From the NCBI GenBank assembly GCA_002306375.1, contig DBRU01000016.1:66769-105937 (forward strand): a stretch of DNA of 39,169 nt, written 5' to 3'. How positions within the stretch are numbered: position 1 is the first letter of the stretch; each line of letters starts with the position of its first letter. Positions 14,705-22,597 of this stretch are shown in pieces. Source of the stretch: Faecalibacterium sp. UBA1360 (GTDB lineage Bacteria > Bacillota > Clostridia > Oscillospirales > Ruminococcaceae). The notes beneath the pieces were generated by a model. That model had not been told where the DNA came from. It searched no databases and saw nothing but the letters and a program-made list of their open reading frames with translations. The position numbers and the translations under genes were made by a program.

Positions 14705-15598
14705 TTACTCGTAAGTGCGCCGTCCCGCGAACAGGCACAGCGGACGCTTGGATTTGCCGGCGTTCATCAGCTGGACCGCCGCGGCCAGGGTGGCGCCCGC
14801 GCTGGTGCAGGCGGGAACGCCGTCAAAGAACAAGGCCTCCCGGGCGGCGCGTTCCGCGTCGGCGGTGTTTACGGTCAGCACCGTGTCCACCACATAGGGG
14901 TTGTAGTTTTCTGGCACAAAGCCGGGCCCGATGCCCGAGATGCCGTGCTGGCGGACCATCCCACCCGAAATGGCCGCACACTCGCTGGGTTCCACGGCCA
15001 CGATGCGGATCATGCTGTTCCAGGCTTTCAGGTATTCGGCCACACCCGTGATGGTGCCGCCGCTGCCCACCCCGATGACCACCGCGTCGATGGCGTCGCC
15101 GCAGGCCTTCAGGATCTGGGGCCCGGTGACCCGGCGGTGGTATTCGGGGTTGTCGTCGTTGGCAAAATAATTGGTGTAATACCCGTTGCAGCGCTTGGCG
15201 GTATCAATGGCCACCTGTTCCAGGGCCTTGCGTCCGCCGCGGGCGCATACCACGATGCGCGCGCCCAGATTCTGCAAATGCTGGCGCCGGGCGGCGGGCA
15301 GGCTGCTGGGCACGACCAGGATGCAGGGGTGGTTGGTGGTGGCGCAGGACACGGCCAGCGCCGCGCCAAAGCTGCCGGAACTGGCTTCCACCACCGGCAT
15401 GCCGGGCTGCAAAGTGCCCCGCTCGGTGGCAAAGGCGAGCATGGTCTCGGCCACGCCGTCCTTGCAGGTGCCGGTCGCGCCGCCGAAATCCAGATACGCC
15501 AGGATGGTGGCGTCCAGCCCGTGCCGGCCGGAATACCCGCTCAGTCGTACCACGGGGCACTTATATACATCCTGATAATAGCTTTGCAGGATGGCCAA
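14705..15598 (-). CDS. PLP-dependent cysteine-synthase-fold enzyme
   Basis: A 297-residue fold type II PLP enzyme related to CysK/CBS. The PLP lysine is Lys46 in GGATGTCKDGVAETML; the phosphate-binding loop is GSGGTITGVAEYLK; EPSECAAISGG and HGISGIGPGFVP match the C-terminal part of cysteine synthases. Two catalytic loops differ from the norm: SVKDR is TCKDG, and the substrate loop TSGNTG is SSGSFG (73-78). O-acetylserine sulfhydrylase activity is therefore not certain. The start is TTG 15598 after AAGGAAGG; the ATG at 15649 lies inside the -10 box and cannot be used from this promoter. Divergent from ylxM. Confidence 0.85.
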   Translation of the reverse strand: MAILQSYYQDVYKCPVVRLSGYSGRHGLDATILAYLDFGGATGTCKDGVAETMLAFATERGTLQPGMPVVEASSGSFGAALAVSCATTNHPCILVVPSSLPAARRQHLQNLGARIVVCARGGRKALEQVAIDTAKRCNGYYTNYFANDDNPEYHRRVTGPQILKACGDAIDAVVIGVGSGGTITGVAEYLKAWNSMIRIVAVEPSECAAISGGMVRQHGISGIGPGFVPENYNPYVVDTVLTVNTADAERAAREALFFDGVPACTSAGATLAAAVQLMNAGKSKRPLCLFAGRRTYE

Positions 15599-15647
15599 GA
15601 GGGTCCACCTTCCTTTCGGCGGTTTCGTTTTCGTCAAATGTTGTACC

Positions 15648-15675
15648 ATTATAGCATATTTCGGCCGTCTGTGCA
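15648..15675 (-). promoter_or_regulatory. Extended -10 promoter of the PLP enzyme gene
   Basis: On the minus strand: perfect TATAAT (15653-15648) with an extended TGC before it, and a weak TGCACA-like -35 (15675-15670) at 16 bases. Predicts a transcript start near 15641. Confidence 0.72.
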
Positions 15676-15748
15676 CCCCCTCGCGGCCACAAAATCTGCC
15701 TTTGGCGCACAAAACACGAGCCTGTGCGCATCCGAACGCAATTTTTTC

Positions 15749-15777
15749 TTGACACGGGGGCCGGCGGGTGGTATAAT
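15749..15777 (+). promoter_or_regulatory. Consensus sigma-A promoter of the ylxM-ffh operon
   Basis: Perfect TTGACA (15749-15754), 17-base spacer, perfect TATAAT (15772-15777). The strongest promoter in the window, as expected for an essential translation and secretion operon. Confidence 0.95.
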
Positions 15778-15840
15778 TCATCTGCTGTAAAGGAAACTGC
15801 TTTACATCGGCTCACAGCCAACGGGGAAGGGGGCGGCGCA

Positions 15841-16218
15841 ATGGCCGGCAAAAGCCAGAAAGACCTGACCTTTTCGGTGCTGCTGGATTACTACGGTCCG
15901 ATCCTGACCGAAAAGCAGCGCGCCATCCTCACCGAGTATTACGACCAGGACCTGTCCCTGGCCGAGATCGCCGAAAACTACGGTATCACCCGCCAGGGTG
16001 TGCGCGACGCCATCAAGCATGGCGAGGCCACCCTGACCGCGATGGAAAACAACCTGGGCTATGCCCGGCGGGACGCCGCCCAGCGCGCCGACCTGGACCG
16101 GCTGGAACAGCTGGTCATGGAGGTACGCTGCTGCAACACGGGCCTGTTCACCCCGGTGCCCCAGATCGCCCGCGATACCGACGAGATGCTTTCCATCATC
16201 CGACGTCTGAACGCCTGA
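15841..16218 (+). CDS. ylxM: YlxM-type helix-turn-helix protein
   Basis: A 125-residue UPF0122/YlxM protein. The segment LTEKQRAILTEYYDQDLSLAEIAENYGITRQGVRDAIKHGEATL is a sigma-region-4-like helix-turn-helix. In streptococci YlxM associates with the signal recognition particle and scRNA; it is almost always encoded just before ffh, as here (13 bases). ATG 15841 is chosen because GAAGGGGG precedes it and the upstream extension of the frame runs across the promoter. Length is close to family members. First gene of the ylxM-ffh-rpsP-khpA run. Confidence 0.92.
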   Translation: MAGKSQKDLTFSVLLDYYGPILTEKQRAILTEYYDQDLSLAEIAENYGITRQGVRDAIKHGEATLTAMENNLGYARRDAAQRADLDRLEQLVMEVRCCNTGLFTPVPQIARDTDEMLSIIRRLNA

Positions 16219-16231
16219 GGGAGGGAACACA

Positions 16232-17575
16232 ATGGCATTTGAATCTTTGAGCGAGCGTTTGTCCGGCGTGTTCAAAAAGCTGCGGGGCAAGGGCAAGCTG
16301 AACGAGGCCGACATCAAGGCCGCCATGCGGGAAGTGCGCATGGCGCTGCTGGAAGCCGACGTCAACTACAAGGTGGCCAAGGACTTCTGCGCCCAGGTGT
16401 CCGAGCGGGCCATGGGCCAGGAAGTCATGGAAAGTCTGACCCCCGCCCAGCAGGTGGTCAAGATCGTCAACGAGGAACTGACCCGCCTGATGGGCGGCGA
16501 GGAACCCCAGACCCTGCACATCAAGAACAAGGGTCAGACCGTGCTCATGATGTGTGGCTTGCAAGGCAACGGCAAAACGACCCACGCGGCCAAGTTGGGC
16601 AAGTTCTACCGCGCCCAGGGCCGCCGCCCTTTGCTGGTGGCCTGCGATATCTACCGCCCCGCCGCCATCGACCAGCTGCGCATCGTGGGCCAGCAGGCCG
16701 GCGTGCCGGTGTTTGAGATGGGCACCGAAAAGCCCGAGCTCATCGCCGCCAAGGCCATGGCCCACGCCCGGGACCACGGGTACGACATCGTGATCCTGGA
16801 CACCGCCGGCCGTTTGCAGATCGACGACGAGCTCATGAGCGAGCTGGTGCGCATCAAGCAGGCCGTGGAAGTGGACGAGACCCTTCTGGTGGTGGACGCC
16901 ATGGCCGGCCAGGAAGCCGTCAACGTGGCCAAGACCTTCAACGAGAAGGTGGGCATCAGCGGCGTCGTTCTGACCAAGACCGACGGCGACACCCGCGGCG
17001 GCGCGGCGCTTTCGGTGCTGGCCGTCACCGGCAAGCCCATCTACTTCCAGGGCACCGGCGAAAAGCTGGAAGACCTCGAACCCTTTTATCCCGCCCGCAT
17101 GTCCAGCCGCATTCTGGGCATGGGGGACGTGCTCTCTCTCATCGAGCGGGCCCAGGCGGTGCAGGACGACAAAGCTGCCGAAGAGACCGCCCGCCGCATG
17201 ATGGAGAACAAGTTCGACCTCAACGACATGCTGGCCCAGTTCGCCCAGATCAAAAAGATGGGCGGCGCGGCGGCGCTGCTGGGTATGCTGCCCGGCGGCA
17301 ACCAGATCGACCCCGATCAGATCGACGAGAAAGCCATGTCCCACATCGAGGCCATCATCTACTCCATGACGCCGGCCGAGCGGGAACATCCGTCCATCAT
17401 CAACCCCAAGCGCAAGCGCCGCATCGCCGCGGGCAGCGGCCGCACCGTCGAGGAAGTGAACAAGCTGCTGCGTCAGTTTGAAATGATGCAGAAGATGATG
17501 AAAAAGGCCAAGCGCAACCCCAAGGGCTTCATGCGCAGCTTCGGCGGCCTGGGCGGGCTCAAGGGCCTGCGCTGA
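16232..17575 (+). CDS. ffh: Signal recognition particle protein Ffh
   Basis: A 447-residue SRP54 GTPase that with 4.5S/scRNA brings nascent membrane and secreted proteins to FtsY and the translocon. N domain (about 1-85), G domain with P-loop GLQGNGKTT (109-117), DTAGRLQ and TKTDGDTRGG, then the Met-rich M domain ending in MMKKAKRNPKGFMRSFGGLGGLKGLR. Length is standard. The P-loop has Asn where Ser or Ala is more usual (GLQGSGKTT). ATG 16232 follows GGGAGGG. The SRP RNA is not in this window. Confidence 0.97.
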   Translation: MAFESLSERLSGVFKKLRGKGKLNEADIKAAMREVRMALLEADVNYKVAKDFCAQVSERAMGQEVMESLTPAQQVVKIVNEELTRLMGGEEPQTLHIKNKGQTVLMMCGLQGNGKTTHAAKLGKFYRAQGRRPLLVACDIYRPAAIDQLRIVGQQAGVPVFEMGTEKPELIAAKAMAHARDHGYDIVILDTAGRLQIDDELMSELVRIKQAVEVDETLLVVDAMAGQEAVNVAKTFNEKVGISGVVLTKTDGDTRGGAALSVLAVTGKPIYFQGTGEKLEDLEPFYPARMSSRILGMGDVLSLIERAQAVQDDKAAEETARRMMENKFDLNDMLAQFAQIKKMGGAAALLGMLPGGNQIDPDQIDEKAMSHIEAIIYSMTPAEREHPSIINPKRKRRIAAGSGRTVEEVNKLLRQFEMMQKMMKKAKRNPKGFMRSFGGLGGLKGLR

Positions 17576-17599
17576 ACAACAAGGTTATCTCTCCCGGCA

Positions 17600-17633
17600 A
17601 CGGGTCGGATATAGATATGAACGCCGGACCCGT
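17600..17633 (+). other. Possible leader hairpin before rpsP
   Basis: Arms ACGGGTC (17600-17606) and GACCCGT (17627-17633) pair over a 20-base loop in the 101-base ffh-rpsP gap. It has no T tract, so it is more likely an RNA processing or regulatory structure than a terminator. Weak evidence. Confidence 0.3.
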
Positions 17634-17676
17634 ACCGGGGCCGTCAAGAACGACAGAAATTTTGGAGGAACACACC

Positions 17677-17916
17677 ATGGTCAAGATCCGTCTGCGCCGT
17701 CTGGGCGCCAAGAAGAACCCCTTCTACCGCGTTGTGGTGGCTGACAGCCGCTTTGCCCGCGACGGCCGTTTCATTGAGGAGATCGGCTACTACGATCCCA
17801 CCACCGAGCCTTCCGTCGTGAAGATCGACGCCGACAAGGCCAAGCAGTGGCTGGCCAACGGCGCTCAGCCCACCGACACGGTCCGCGCTCTGTTCAAGAA
17901 GGCCGAGATCCTGTAA
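17677..17916 (+). CDS. rpsP: 30S ribosomal protein S16
   Basis: A 79-residue S16, which binds 16S rRNA early in small-subunit assembly. MVKIRLRRLGAKKNPFYRVVVADSRFARDGRFIEEIGYYDP is the family signature. The start at 17677 is fixed by TTGGAGGA ten bases upstream and by homology; the frame is open from 17617 but without a site. Placed between ffh and khpA in the standard Firmicutes order. Confidence 0.98.
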   Translation: MVKIRLRRLGAKKNPFYRVVVADSRFARDGRFIEEIGYYDPTTEPSVVKIDADKAKQWLANGAQPTDTVRALFKKAEIL

Positions 17917-17944
17917 CCTGTCACGCGTAAGGGAGGGACCCCAG

Positions 17945-18178
17945 ATGCAGGAACTGCTGATTGCCGTTGCCCGCGGCCTTGTCGAGGACAAGGACGCGGT
18001 GCGGGTCACGGTCGACCCTGCCCGTGAGGACGGCACCGTCGTTTACCACCTCAGCGTGGCCGAAAGCGACATGGGCCGTGTCATCGGCAAACAGGGCCGC
18101 ATTGCCAAGGCGATCCGCGTTGTCATGCGCGCCGCCGCCGTCCGCCAGGGCGAAAAAGTGGTGGTGGAGATCGACTGA
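17945..18178 (+). CDS. khpA: KH-domain RNA-binding protein KhpA
   Basis: A 77-residue single KH-domain protein (YlqC/KhpA). The RNA-binding GxxG loop is GKQG (48-51) in MGRVIGKQGRIAKAIR. In streptococci KhpA works with KhpB/EloR in RNA-level control of cell elongation and division; here it sits 28 bases after rpsP. The ATG follows AAGGGAGGG. A strong terminator comes directly after it, cutting this upstream half of the operon from rimM-trmD. Confidence 0.94.
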   Translation: MQELLIAVARGLVEDKDAVRVTVDPAREDGTVVYHLSVAESDMGRVIGKQGRIAKAIRVVMRAAAVRQGEKVVVEID

Positions 18179-18197
18179 ACCTCCGCCGCCTTGCGCA

Positions 18198-18227
18198 GCA
18201 CTTTGCCCGCGGGCAAGGTGCTTTTTT
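18198..18227 (+). terminator. Strong intrinsic terminator between khpA and rimM
   Basis: Arms GCACTTTGCCC (18198-18208) and GGGCAAGGTGC (18211-18221) pair fully with one T-G wobble, a very tight GC turn, then six T. No clear promoter is seen in the 45 bases left before rimM, so rimM-trmD probably depend on read-through or on an unrecognised promoter. Confidence 0.88.
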
Positions 18228-18272
18228 GTTGGTCCGCTTTTTCCATGCCATGCCAAGAACGGAGGTTGCTTG

Positions 18273-18803
18273 ATGGCTGACTTTCTGCCCGCTTGCAAAT
18301 TCGTCACCACCCACGGGGTGCGCGGCGAACTCAAGGCCCAGCCGCTGTGCGACGGCGCGGCCTTTCTGTCCCACATCCGCCGTCTGTATGCCACGGCCCG
18401 GGGCGAGGGCGAGACCCCGCTGCTGGGCGTGCGCGCCCAGGGCAGCATGCTGCTCGTGCGCCTGGGCGGCGTCGAGGATATGGACGCCGCCCGCGCCCTG
18501 GTGGGGCGCACCTATTATTTCGCCAAGGCGGACGCTAAATTGCCCAAGGGCCGCTATTTCATCGACGATTTGATCGGCTGCGCCGTCGCCGACGCCGACA
18601 CCGGCCGGGTATATGGGACCATCGCGGCCATCGAGCGCCCGGCGGCCCATGACGTGTACACCGTGCGCGCCGACGACGGGCAGGAGTATCTGTTCCCGGC
18701 GGTGCCGGAATTTCTGGACCGGGTGGACGTGGCCGGCCGCGCGGTGTATGTGCGGCCCATCGACGGCATGTTCGGCCCGGCTGTCAACGGCGACGAGGAG
18801 TGA
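18273..18803 (+). CDS. rimM: Ribosome maturation factor RimM
   Basis: A 176-residue 16S processing and 30S head-assembly factor that binds S19. The N-terminal barrel begins FLPACKFVTTHGVRGELKAQPLCD, with the family's G-x-HG-(V/L)-RGE(L/V)K motif; the C-terminal PRC-barrel includes YFIDDLIGCAVAD and EYLFPAVPEFLDRVDVAGRAVYV. ATG 18273 follows ACGGAGG; the frame is open upstream through khpA in another phase but without a site. Four bases separate it from trmD, so the two are coupled. Confidence 0.95.
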   Translation: MADFLPACKFVTTHGVRGELKAQPLCDGAAFLSHIRRLYATARGEGETPLLGVRAQGSMLLVRLGGVEDMDAARALVGRTYYFAKADAKLPKGRYFIDDLIGCAVADADTGRVYGTIAAIERPAAHDVYTVRADDGQEYLFPAVPEFLDRVDVAGRAVYVRPIDGMFGPAVNGDEE

Positions 18804-18807
18804 ACCC

Positions 18808-20046
18808 ATGCGCATCGATATCGTGACCTTGTTCCCGGACCTGTGCCGCAGCTTTCTCGAAGCCAGCATCCTGGGCCGGGCCGCCTCCCGCGGCCTGTTC
18901 GAGGCCCACTGCCATCAGATCCGGGACTATACCCTCAACAAGCAGCGCCAGACAGACGACTATCCCTACGGCGGCGGCTGCGGCATGGTGCTGTACGCCC
19001 AGCCAGTGGCCGACTGCCTGCGGGAGGTCATCCGTCAATGTGAAGAACAGGGCCGCCCGCGCCCGCATATCGTGTTCATGACGGCGGGCGGGCAGCCCTA
19101 CACCCAAAAGATCGCCAAGCGCCTGGCCAAGTGCGACGCTCTGACCCTGGTCTGCGGCCATTATGAGGGCATCGACGAGCGCGTCATCGAAGCCTTTGCC
19201 GACGAGGAGATCTCCATCGGCGACTATGTGCTCACCGGTGGCGAACTGGCCAGCCTGGTGGTGGCGGACAGCGTGCTGCGCCTGCAACCCGGCGTTCTGG
19301 CCGAAGCCCAGGGCTACCAGGAAGAAAGCCACTGGGACGGTCTGCTGGAATACCCCCAATATACCCGCCCCGAAGTGTGGGAGGGCCGCGCCGTGCCGCC
19401 TGTGCTGCTCACCGGCGACCACGAAAAGATCGGCGCCTGGCGGGCCCGGCAGTCCCACCAGCGCACGGCCGCCCGCCGCCCCGACCTGTACGAGGACTGG
19501 TGTATGCGCCATCCGCTGCGCCCCGGCCGCTGGAAGCGCAGCGAGCGGGCCGAACTCATCCGCACCGACGCGGCCCTGGACGCGGCCGCTCAGATCTATG
19601 CCGCGGCCTGGCGGGGCATGTGCGGCGGCATCTGCACGCCGGCCTACATCGCCGAGCACGACGCCCCGGCCATGCGGGCCGAACTGGAAGCCGACCGTGC
19701 CGGGGGCTGGGCCTTCTACCTGCACAGCACGGCCGGCGAGCCGGACGCCCTTGTGGGGGTCTGCCACAAAACAGGGGAGATCGGTCGGCTGTACGTGCAC
19801 CCCTCGGCCCAGGGGCGGGGCATCGGCGCGCGGTTATTGGAATTTGCGCGTAAAAAGCTGCCTGAGCACCCGAATCCCTGGCTTGCCGTATTGGACTGCA
19901 ACCGCCCGGCGCTGGGGCTGTACCTGCGCGCCGGCTATCGGTTCGACAGCGTGCTGCGGGTGTTTGACCCCCAGAATGACCCCCGGGCCCTGCAACTTTG
20001 CCGGGAACTGAAATATGTCTACGCAGCGAATAAAATCCGGGATTGA
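18808..20046 (+). CDS. trmD: TrmD tRNA m1G37 methyltransferase fused to a GNAT domain
   Basis: A single 412-residue frame. Residues 1-232 form a complete TrmD, the SPOUT enzyme that puts methyl on N1 of G37 in tRNAs and prevents +1 frameshifting: MRIDIVTLFPDL start, GGGCGMV, LVCGHYEGIDERV, the knot loop GDYVLTGGELA (138-148), and the C-terminal LLTGDHEKIGAWRARQS. Standard TrmD stops near 240. Here a linker (about 233-250) leads to a full GNAT acetyltransferase domain (about 251-405) with the acetyl-CoA loop LYVHPSAQGRGIGARLLEFA (QGRGIG at 335-340) and LDCNRPALGLYLRAGYRF. No stop or ribosome site separates them. The acetyl acceptor is unknown. rplS, usual next gene, is absent. Confidence 0.95.
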   Translation: MRIDIVTLFPDLCRSFLEASILGRAASRGLFEAHCHQIRDYTLNKQRQTDDYPYGGGCGMVLYAQPVADCLREVIRQCEEQGRPRPHIVFMTAGGQPYTQKIAKRLAKCDALTLVCGHYEGIDERVIEAFADEEISIGDYVLTGGELASLVVADSVLRLQPGVLAEAQGYQEESHWDGLLEYPQYTRPEVWEGRAVPPVLLTGDHEKIGAWRARQSHQRTAARRPDLYEDWCMRHPLRPGRWKRSERAELIRTDAALDAAAQIYAAAWRGMCGGICTPAYIAEHDAPAMRAELEADRAGGWAFYLHSTAGEPDALVGVCHKTGEIGRLYVHPSAQGRGIGARLLEFARKKLPEHPNPWLAVLDCNRPALGLYLRAGYRFDSVLRVFDPQNDPRALQLCRELKYVYAANKIRD

Positions 20047-20076
20047 TTACAAAAAAATAACGATTTTTCGTGGTCC

Positions 20077-20092
20077 TCAACAACATTGTTGA
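20077..20092. repeat. Inverted repeat in the ptsH upstream region
   Basis: Arms TCAACAA (20077-20083) and TTGTTGA (20086-20092) around CA, followed by an A-rich run. It may be a weak trmD terminator or a protein site; nothing decides between them. Confidence 0.4.
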
Positions 20093-20174
20093 AAAATAAC
20101 TGGTGAACTTGTACAAAGATGGCCGTTGCGCTTTGTCGGAAATGCGGAATCCTGCCAAATTTCGAATTTTCCAC

Positions 20175-20203
20175 TGTACAAAGTCGAACAAATGGGATAA
20201 AAT
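20175..20203 (+). promoter_or_regulatory. Probable promoter of ptsH
   Basis: TGTACA (20175-20180), 17-base spacer, TAAAAT (20198-20203). The 257-base trmD-ptsH gap is clearly more AT-rich than its surroundings. The 9-mer TGTACAAAG occurs at 20110-20118 and again at 20175-20183 over the -35. Confidence 0.6.
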
Positions 20204-20303
20204 AAAATCATCCGGGCGGACCCATTGTGCACACACCGCCTGAAACTTGCCCGCGGTAGTAGAACTTGGGCGTATTATTTTCACAAAGTAGGAGAGAATA
20301 GCT

Positions 20304-20567
20304 ATGTACGTTAAAGAAGTTACCGTTGAGAATCAGGTTGGTCTGCACGCTCGTCCGGCTACCTTCTTCATCCAGAAGGCCAACGAGTATAAATCTTCCA
20401 TCTGGGTCGAGAAAGAAGAGCGCCGCGTCAACGCCAAGTCTCTGCTGGGCGTGCTCAGCCTGGGCATCGTGGGCGGCACCACCATCCGCATCATCGCCGA
20501 CGGCACCGACGAGCAGGCTGCCGTGGACGGTCTGGTCAAGCTGGTCAACTCCGGCTTCTCCGAATAA
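20304..20567 (+). CDS. ptsH: HPr phosphocarrier protein
   Basis: An 87-residue HPr, which passes phosphate from enzyme I to sugar-specific EIIA proteins and, in Firmicutes, acts as a CcpA co-repressor when phosphorylated on serine. Both sites are present: His15 in GLHARPAT and Ser46 in NAKSLLGVLSL, so this is HPr and not Crh, which lacks the histidine. ATG 20304 follows AGGAGAG. Enzyme I is not next to it, and promoter and terminator frame it as a single-gene transcript. Confidence 0.97.
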   Translation: MYVKEVTVENQVGLHARPATFFIQKANEYKSSIWVEKEERRVNAKSLLGVLSLGIVGGTTIRIIADGTDEQAAVDGLVKLVNSGFSE

Positions 20568-20583
20568 TCCCAACGCACTTCTC

Positions 20584-20609
20584 GGCCGGGTGGGTCATAC
20601 CACCCGGCC
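20584..20609 (+). terminator. Intrinsic terminator of ptsH
   Basis: Perfect 10-bp stem GGCCGGGTGG (20584-20593) and CCACCCGGCC (20600-20609), 6-base loop, then TTATTCTGTTTT. Confidence 0.87.
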
Positions 20610-20633
20610 TTATTCTGTTTTATCAGGTGGGTT

Positions 20634-22478
20634 ATGACCAAGCAAGAACTGTACAAAAAGGCTTGTATGCTGCCGCTGCTGCCGGGGGTGTACATCATCC
20701 GCGACAAATCGGACGAGATCATCTACATCGGCAAGGCCAAGCGCCTGCGCACCCGTGTGTCCCAATATTTCCGCGAGGGCGTGCCCCACGACGCCAAGGT
20801 CACCCAGATGATCGCCCACGCCTTCAACTTTGATGTCATTGTCTGCCAGAGCGAGTTCGAAGCTCTTGTGCTGGAAGCCAGTCAGATCAAGGCCCATACC
20901 CCCAAGTACAACATCCTGCTCAAGGACGACAAGGGCTACAGCTACGTCAAGGTGACCCGGGGCGACTGGCCCCGGGTGTCCGCCGTCTTGCAGAAGGACG
21001 ACGAGAACGCCGACTACATCGGGCCGTTTACCTCCTCCTTTGCGGTGCGGGAAATGGTCGAGACCGCCCAGGACTGCTTTTTGCTGCCCCGCTGCAACAA
21101 AGAATTCCCCCGGGACATCGGCAAAGGCCGACCCTGCCTCAACGCCCACATCGGCAAGTGCATGGCCGTGTGCAGCGGCAAGATCACCTGCCAGGCCTAC
21201 AACGAGGCCGTGCAGGGGGCGCTGCAAATGATCCGCCATGGCAAAAAGGACATCCTGCGCCAGCTCAAAGAGCGCATGCAGGCCGCCTCGGACCGCCTGG
21301 ACTTTGAGACTGCCGCTTTGCTGCGGGACCAGATCGCCGCCATCGAGCGGGTGGCCGCCGGGCAGAAGGTGGTCATGGAAAGCGGCGCCGAGATGGATGT
21401 CATCGCCCTGGCCGGGACCAGTCGGGCTGTGTGCGCGGCCGTGCTGCGTTACCGGGAAGGCCGCCTGACCGACAAGCGGGAATTTGTCTTTCACGACACG
21501 GCGGACATCAATGCCGTACGGGAAGAATTTTTGCCCCAATACTATCTCGACGGCGAAAGCGTGCCCCGCACCGTGGCGGTGGACGCCCTGCCCGAGGACG
21601 CCGACGCCCTGGCCCAGGCCCTGAGCGAGGCCCGGGGCGCCAAGGTGGAACTGTACGTGCCCCAGCGGGGCGATATCGCCAAACTGGTGACCATGGCCTA
21701 CACCAACGCCGTGGAGCGCCTGGGGCGGGAGAGCGGCCGCTATACCCGGGAGGAAAAGCTGCTGGAAGAAGCGGCCCAGGTCCTGGGCCTGCAAGCGCCG
21801 CCTCGCCTGATCGAAAGCTACGACATTTCCAACTGGGGCGACGGCTCCAGCGTCTGCGGCATGGTGGTGTTCAAGGACGGCAAGCCCTACCGCAGCGGAT
21901 ACCGCCGCTTCAAAATGCGCCAGGTGGCGGGCACCGACGACTACGCCTCCCTGGCCGAGACCCTGGCCCGCCGCGCCGAAGAGTACGAGGCCGCCCGCCG
22001 GGGCGACAAGCCGGACGGCCCGTCCAACCAGTTTGCATCCCTGCCCGACCTGCTGCTCATCGACGGCGGCCGGGGGCAGGTGTCGGCGGTGCGGGCGGCG
22101 CTGCGGGGCACGGCCCTCGAGCACGTGCCCACCTTCGGCATGGTCAAGGACGACCACCACCGCACCCGGGCCATCGTGGACGACGCCGGGGGCGAGATCG
22201 CCATCAACCGCCACCGCAACATCTTTACCTTTGTCACGGCCATCCAGGACGAGACCCACCGCTATGCCAACGATTACCGCAAACGCCTGATGAACAAGCG
22301 GTCCTATGCCGCCACCCTGACGGCCTTGCCCGGCGTGGGGGAAAAGACCTCGGCCGCGCTGCTGGCTCATTTCAAAACGGTGGGGGCGGTCAAGGCGGCG
22401 TCCATTTCGGACCTGGAAGAGGTCAAGGGCATCAGCCACGCCAAGGCCGAAAAAATTTACAACGCTTTGCGGGGCTGA
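20634..22478 (+). CDS. uvrC: Excinuclease ABC subunit C
   Basis: A 614-residue UvrC, which makes both cuts around a DNA lesion in nucleotide excision repair after UvrA2B loading. Domains in order: GIY-YIG nuclease (about 12-95, LPGVYIIRDKSDEIIYIGKAKRLRTRV), Cys-rich segment CFLLPRCNKEFPRDIGKGRPCLNAHIGKCMAVC, UVR/UvrB-binding helix pair (about 205-240), RNase H-like 5' nuclease with ESYDISNWGDGSSVCGMVVF and LLIDGGRGQV, and tandem helix-hairpin-helix at the end (LTALPGVGEKTSAALLAHF). Full length. ATG follows AGGTGG; the start is only 25 bases after the ptsH terminator, and its promoter is not obvious. Confidence 0.97.
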   Translation: MTKQELYKKACMLPLLPGVYIIRDKSDEIIYIGKAKRLRTRVSQYFREGVPHDAKVTQMIAHAFNFDVIVCQSEFEALVLEASQIKAHTPKYNILLKDDKGYSYVKVTRGDWPRVSAVLQKDDENADYIGPFTSSFAVREMVETAQDCFLLPRCNKEFPRDIGKGRPCLNAHIGKCMAVCSGKITCQAYNEAVQGALQMIRHGKKDILRQLKERMQAASDRLDFETAALLRDQIAAIERVAAGQKVVMESGAEMDVIALAGTSRAVCAAVLRYREGRLTDKREFVFHDTADINAVREEFLPQYYLDGESVPRTVAVDALPEDADALAQALSEARGAKVELYVPQRGDIAKLVTMAYTNAVERLGRESGRYTREEKLLEEAAQVLGLQAPPRLIESYDISNWGDGSSVCGMVVFKDGKPYRSGYRRFKMRQVAGTDDYASLAETLARRAEEYEAARRGDKPDGPSNQFASLPDLLLIDGGRGQVSAVRAALRGTALEHVPTFGMVKDDHHRTRAIVDDAGGEIAINRHRNIFTFVTAIQDETHRYANDYRKRLMNKRSYAATLTALPGVGEKTSAALLAHFKTVGAVKAASISDLEEVKGISHAKAEKIYNALRG

Positions 22479-22514
22479 AAGTCGTTCAAAAGTCGTTCCG
22501 ACGCTGATTTCGAC

Positions 22515-22543
22515 TTGACAACCACCCCCAAAGGCCCCATAAT
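22515..22543 (+). promoter_or_regulatory. Promoter of the rsmD operon
   Basis: Perfect TTGACA (22515-22520), 17-base spacer, CATAAT (22538-22543), 55 bases before rsmD. Confidence 0.82.
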
Positions 22544-22597
22544 AAAGTGTGACCAATCGGCCGGCGGACCCGGCCGACGGAAAGGAGGGCGCCGCCC

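Noticed and set aside
15649..15651. ATG as start of the PLP enzyme, giving 17 more residues
   Set aside because: It falls within the -10 box of the only good promoter, so it would not be transcribed from it; the TTG at 15598 has a ribosome site.
22478..22498. Tandem AAAGTCGTTC repeat at the end of uvrC
   Set aside because: Two 10-mers with period 11, partly in the stop codon; too short and isolated to support a function.
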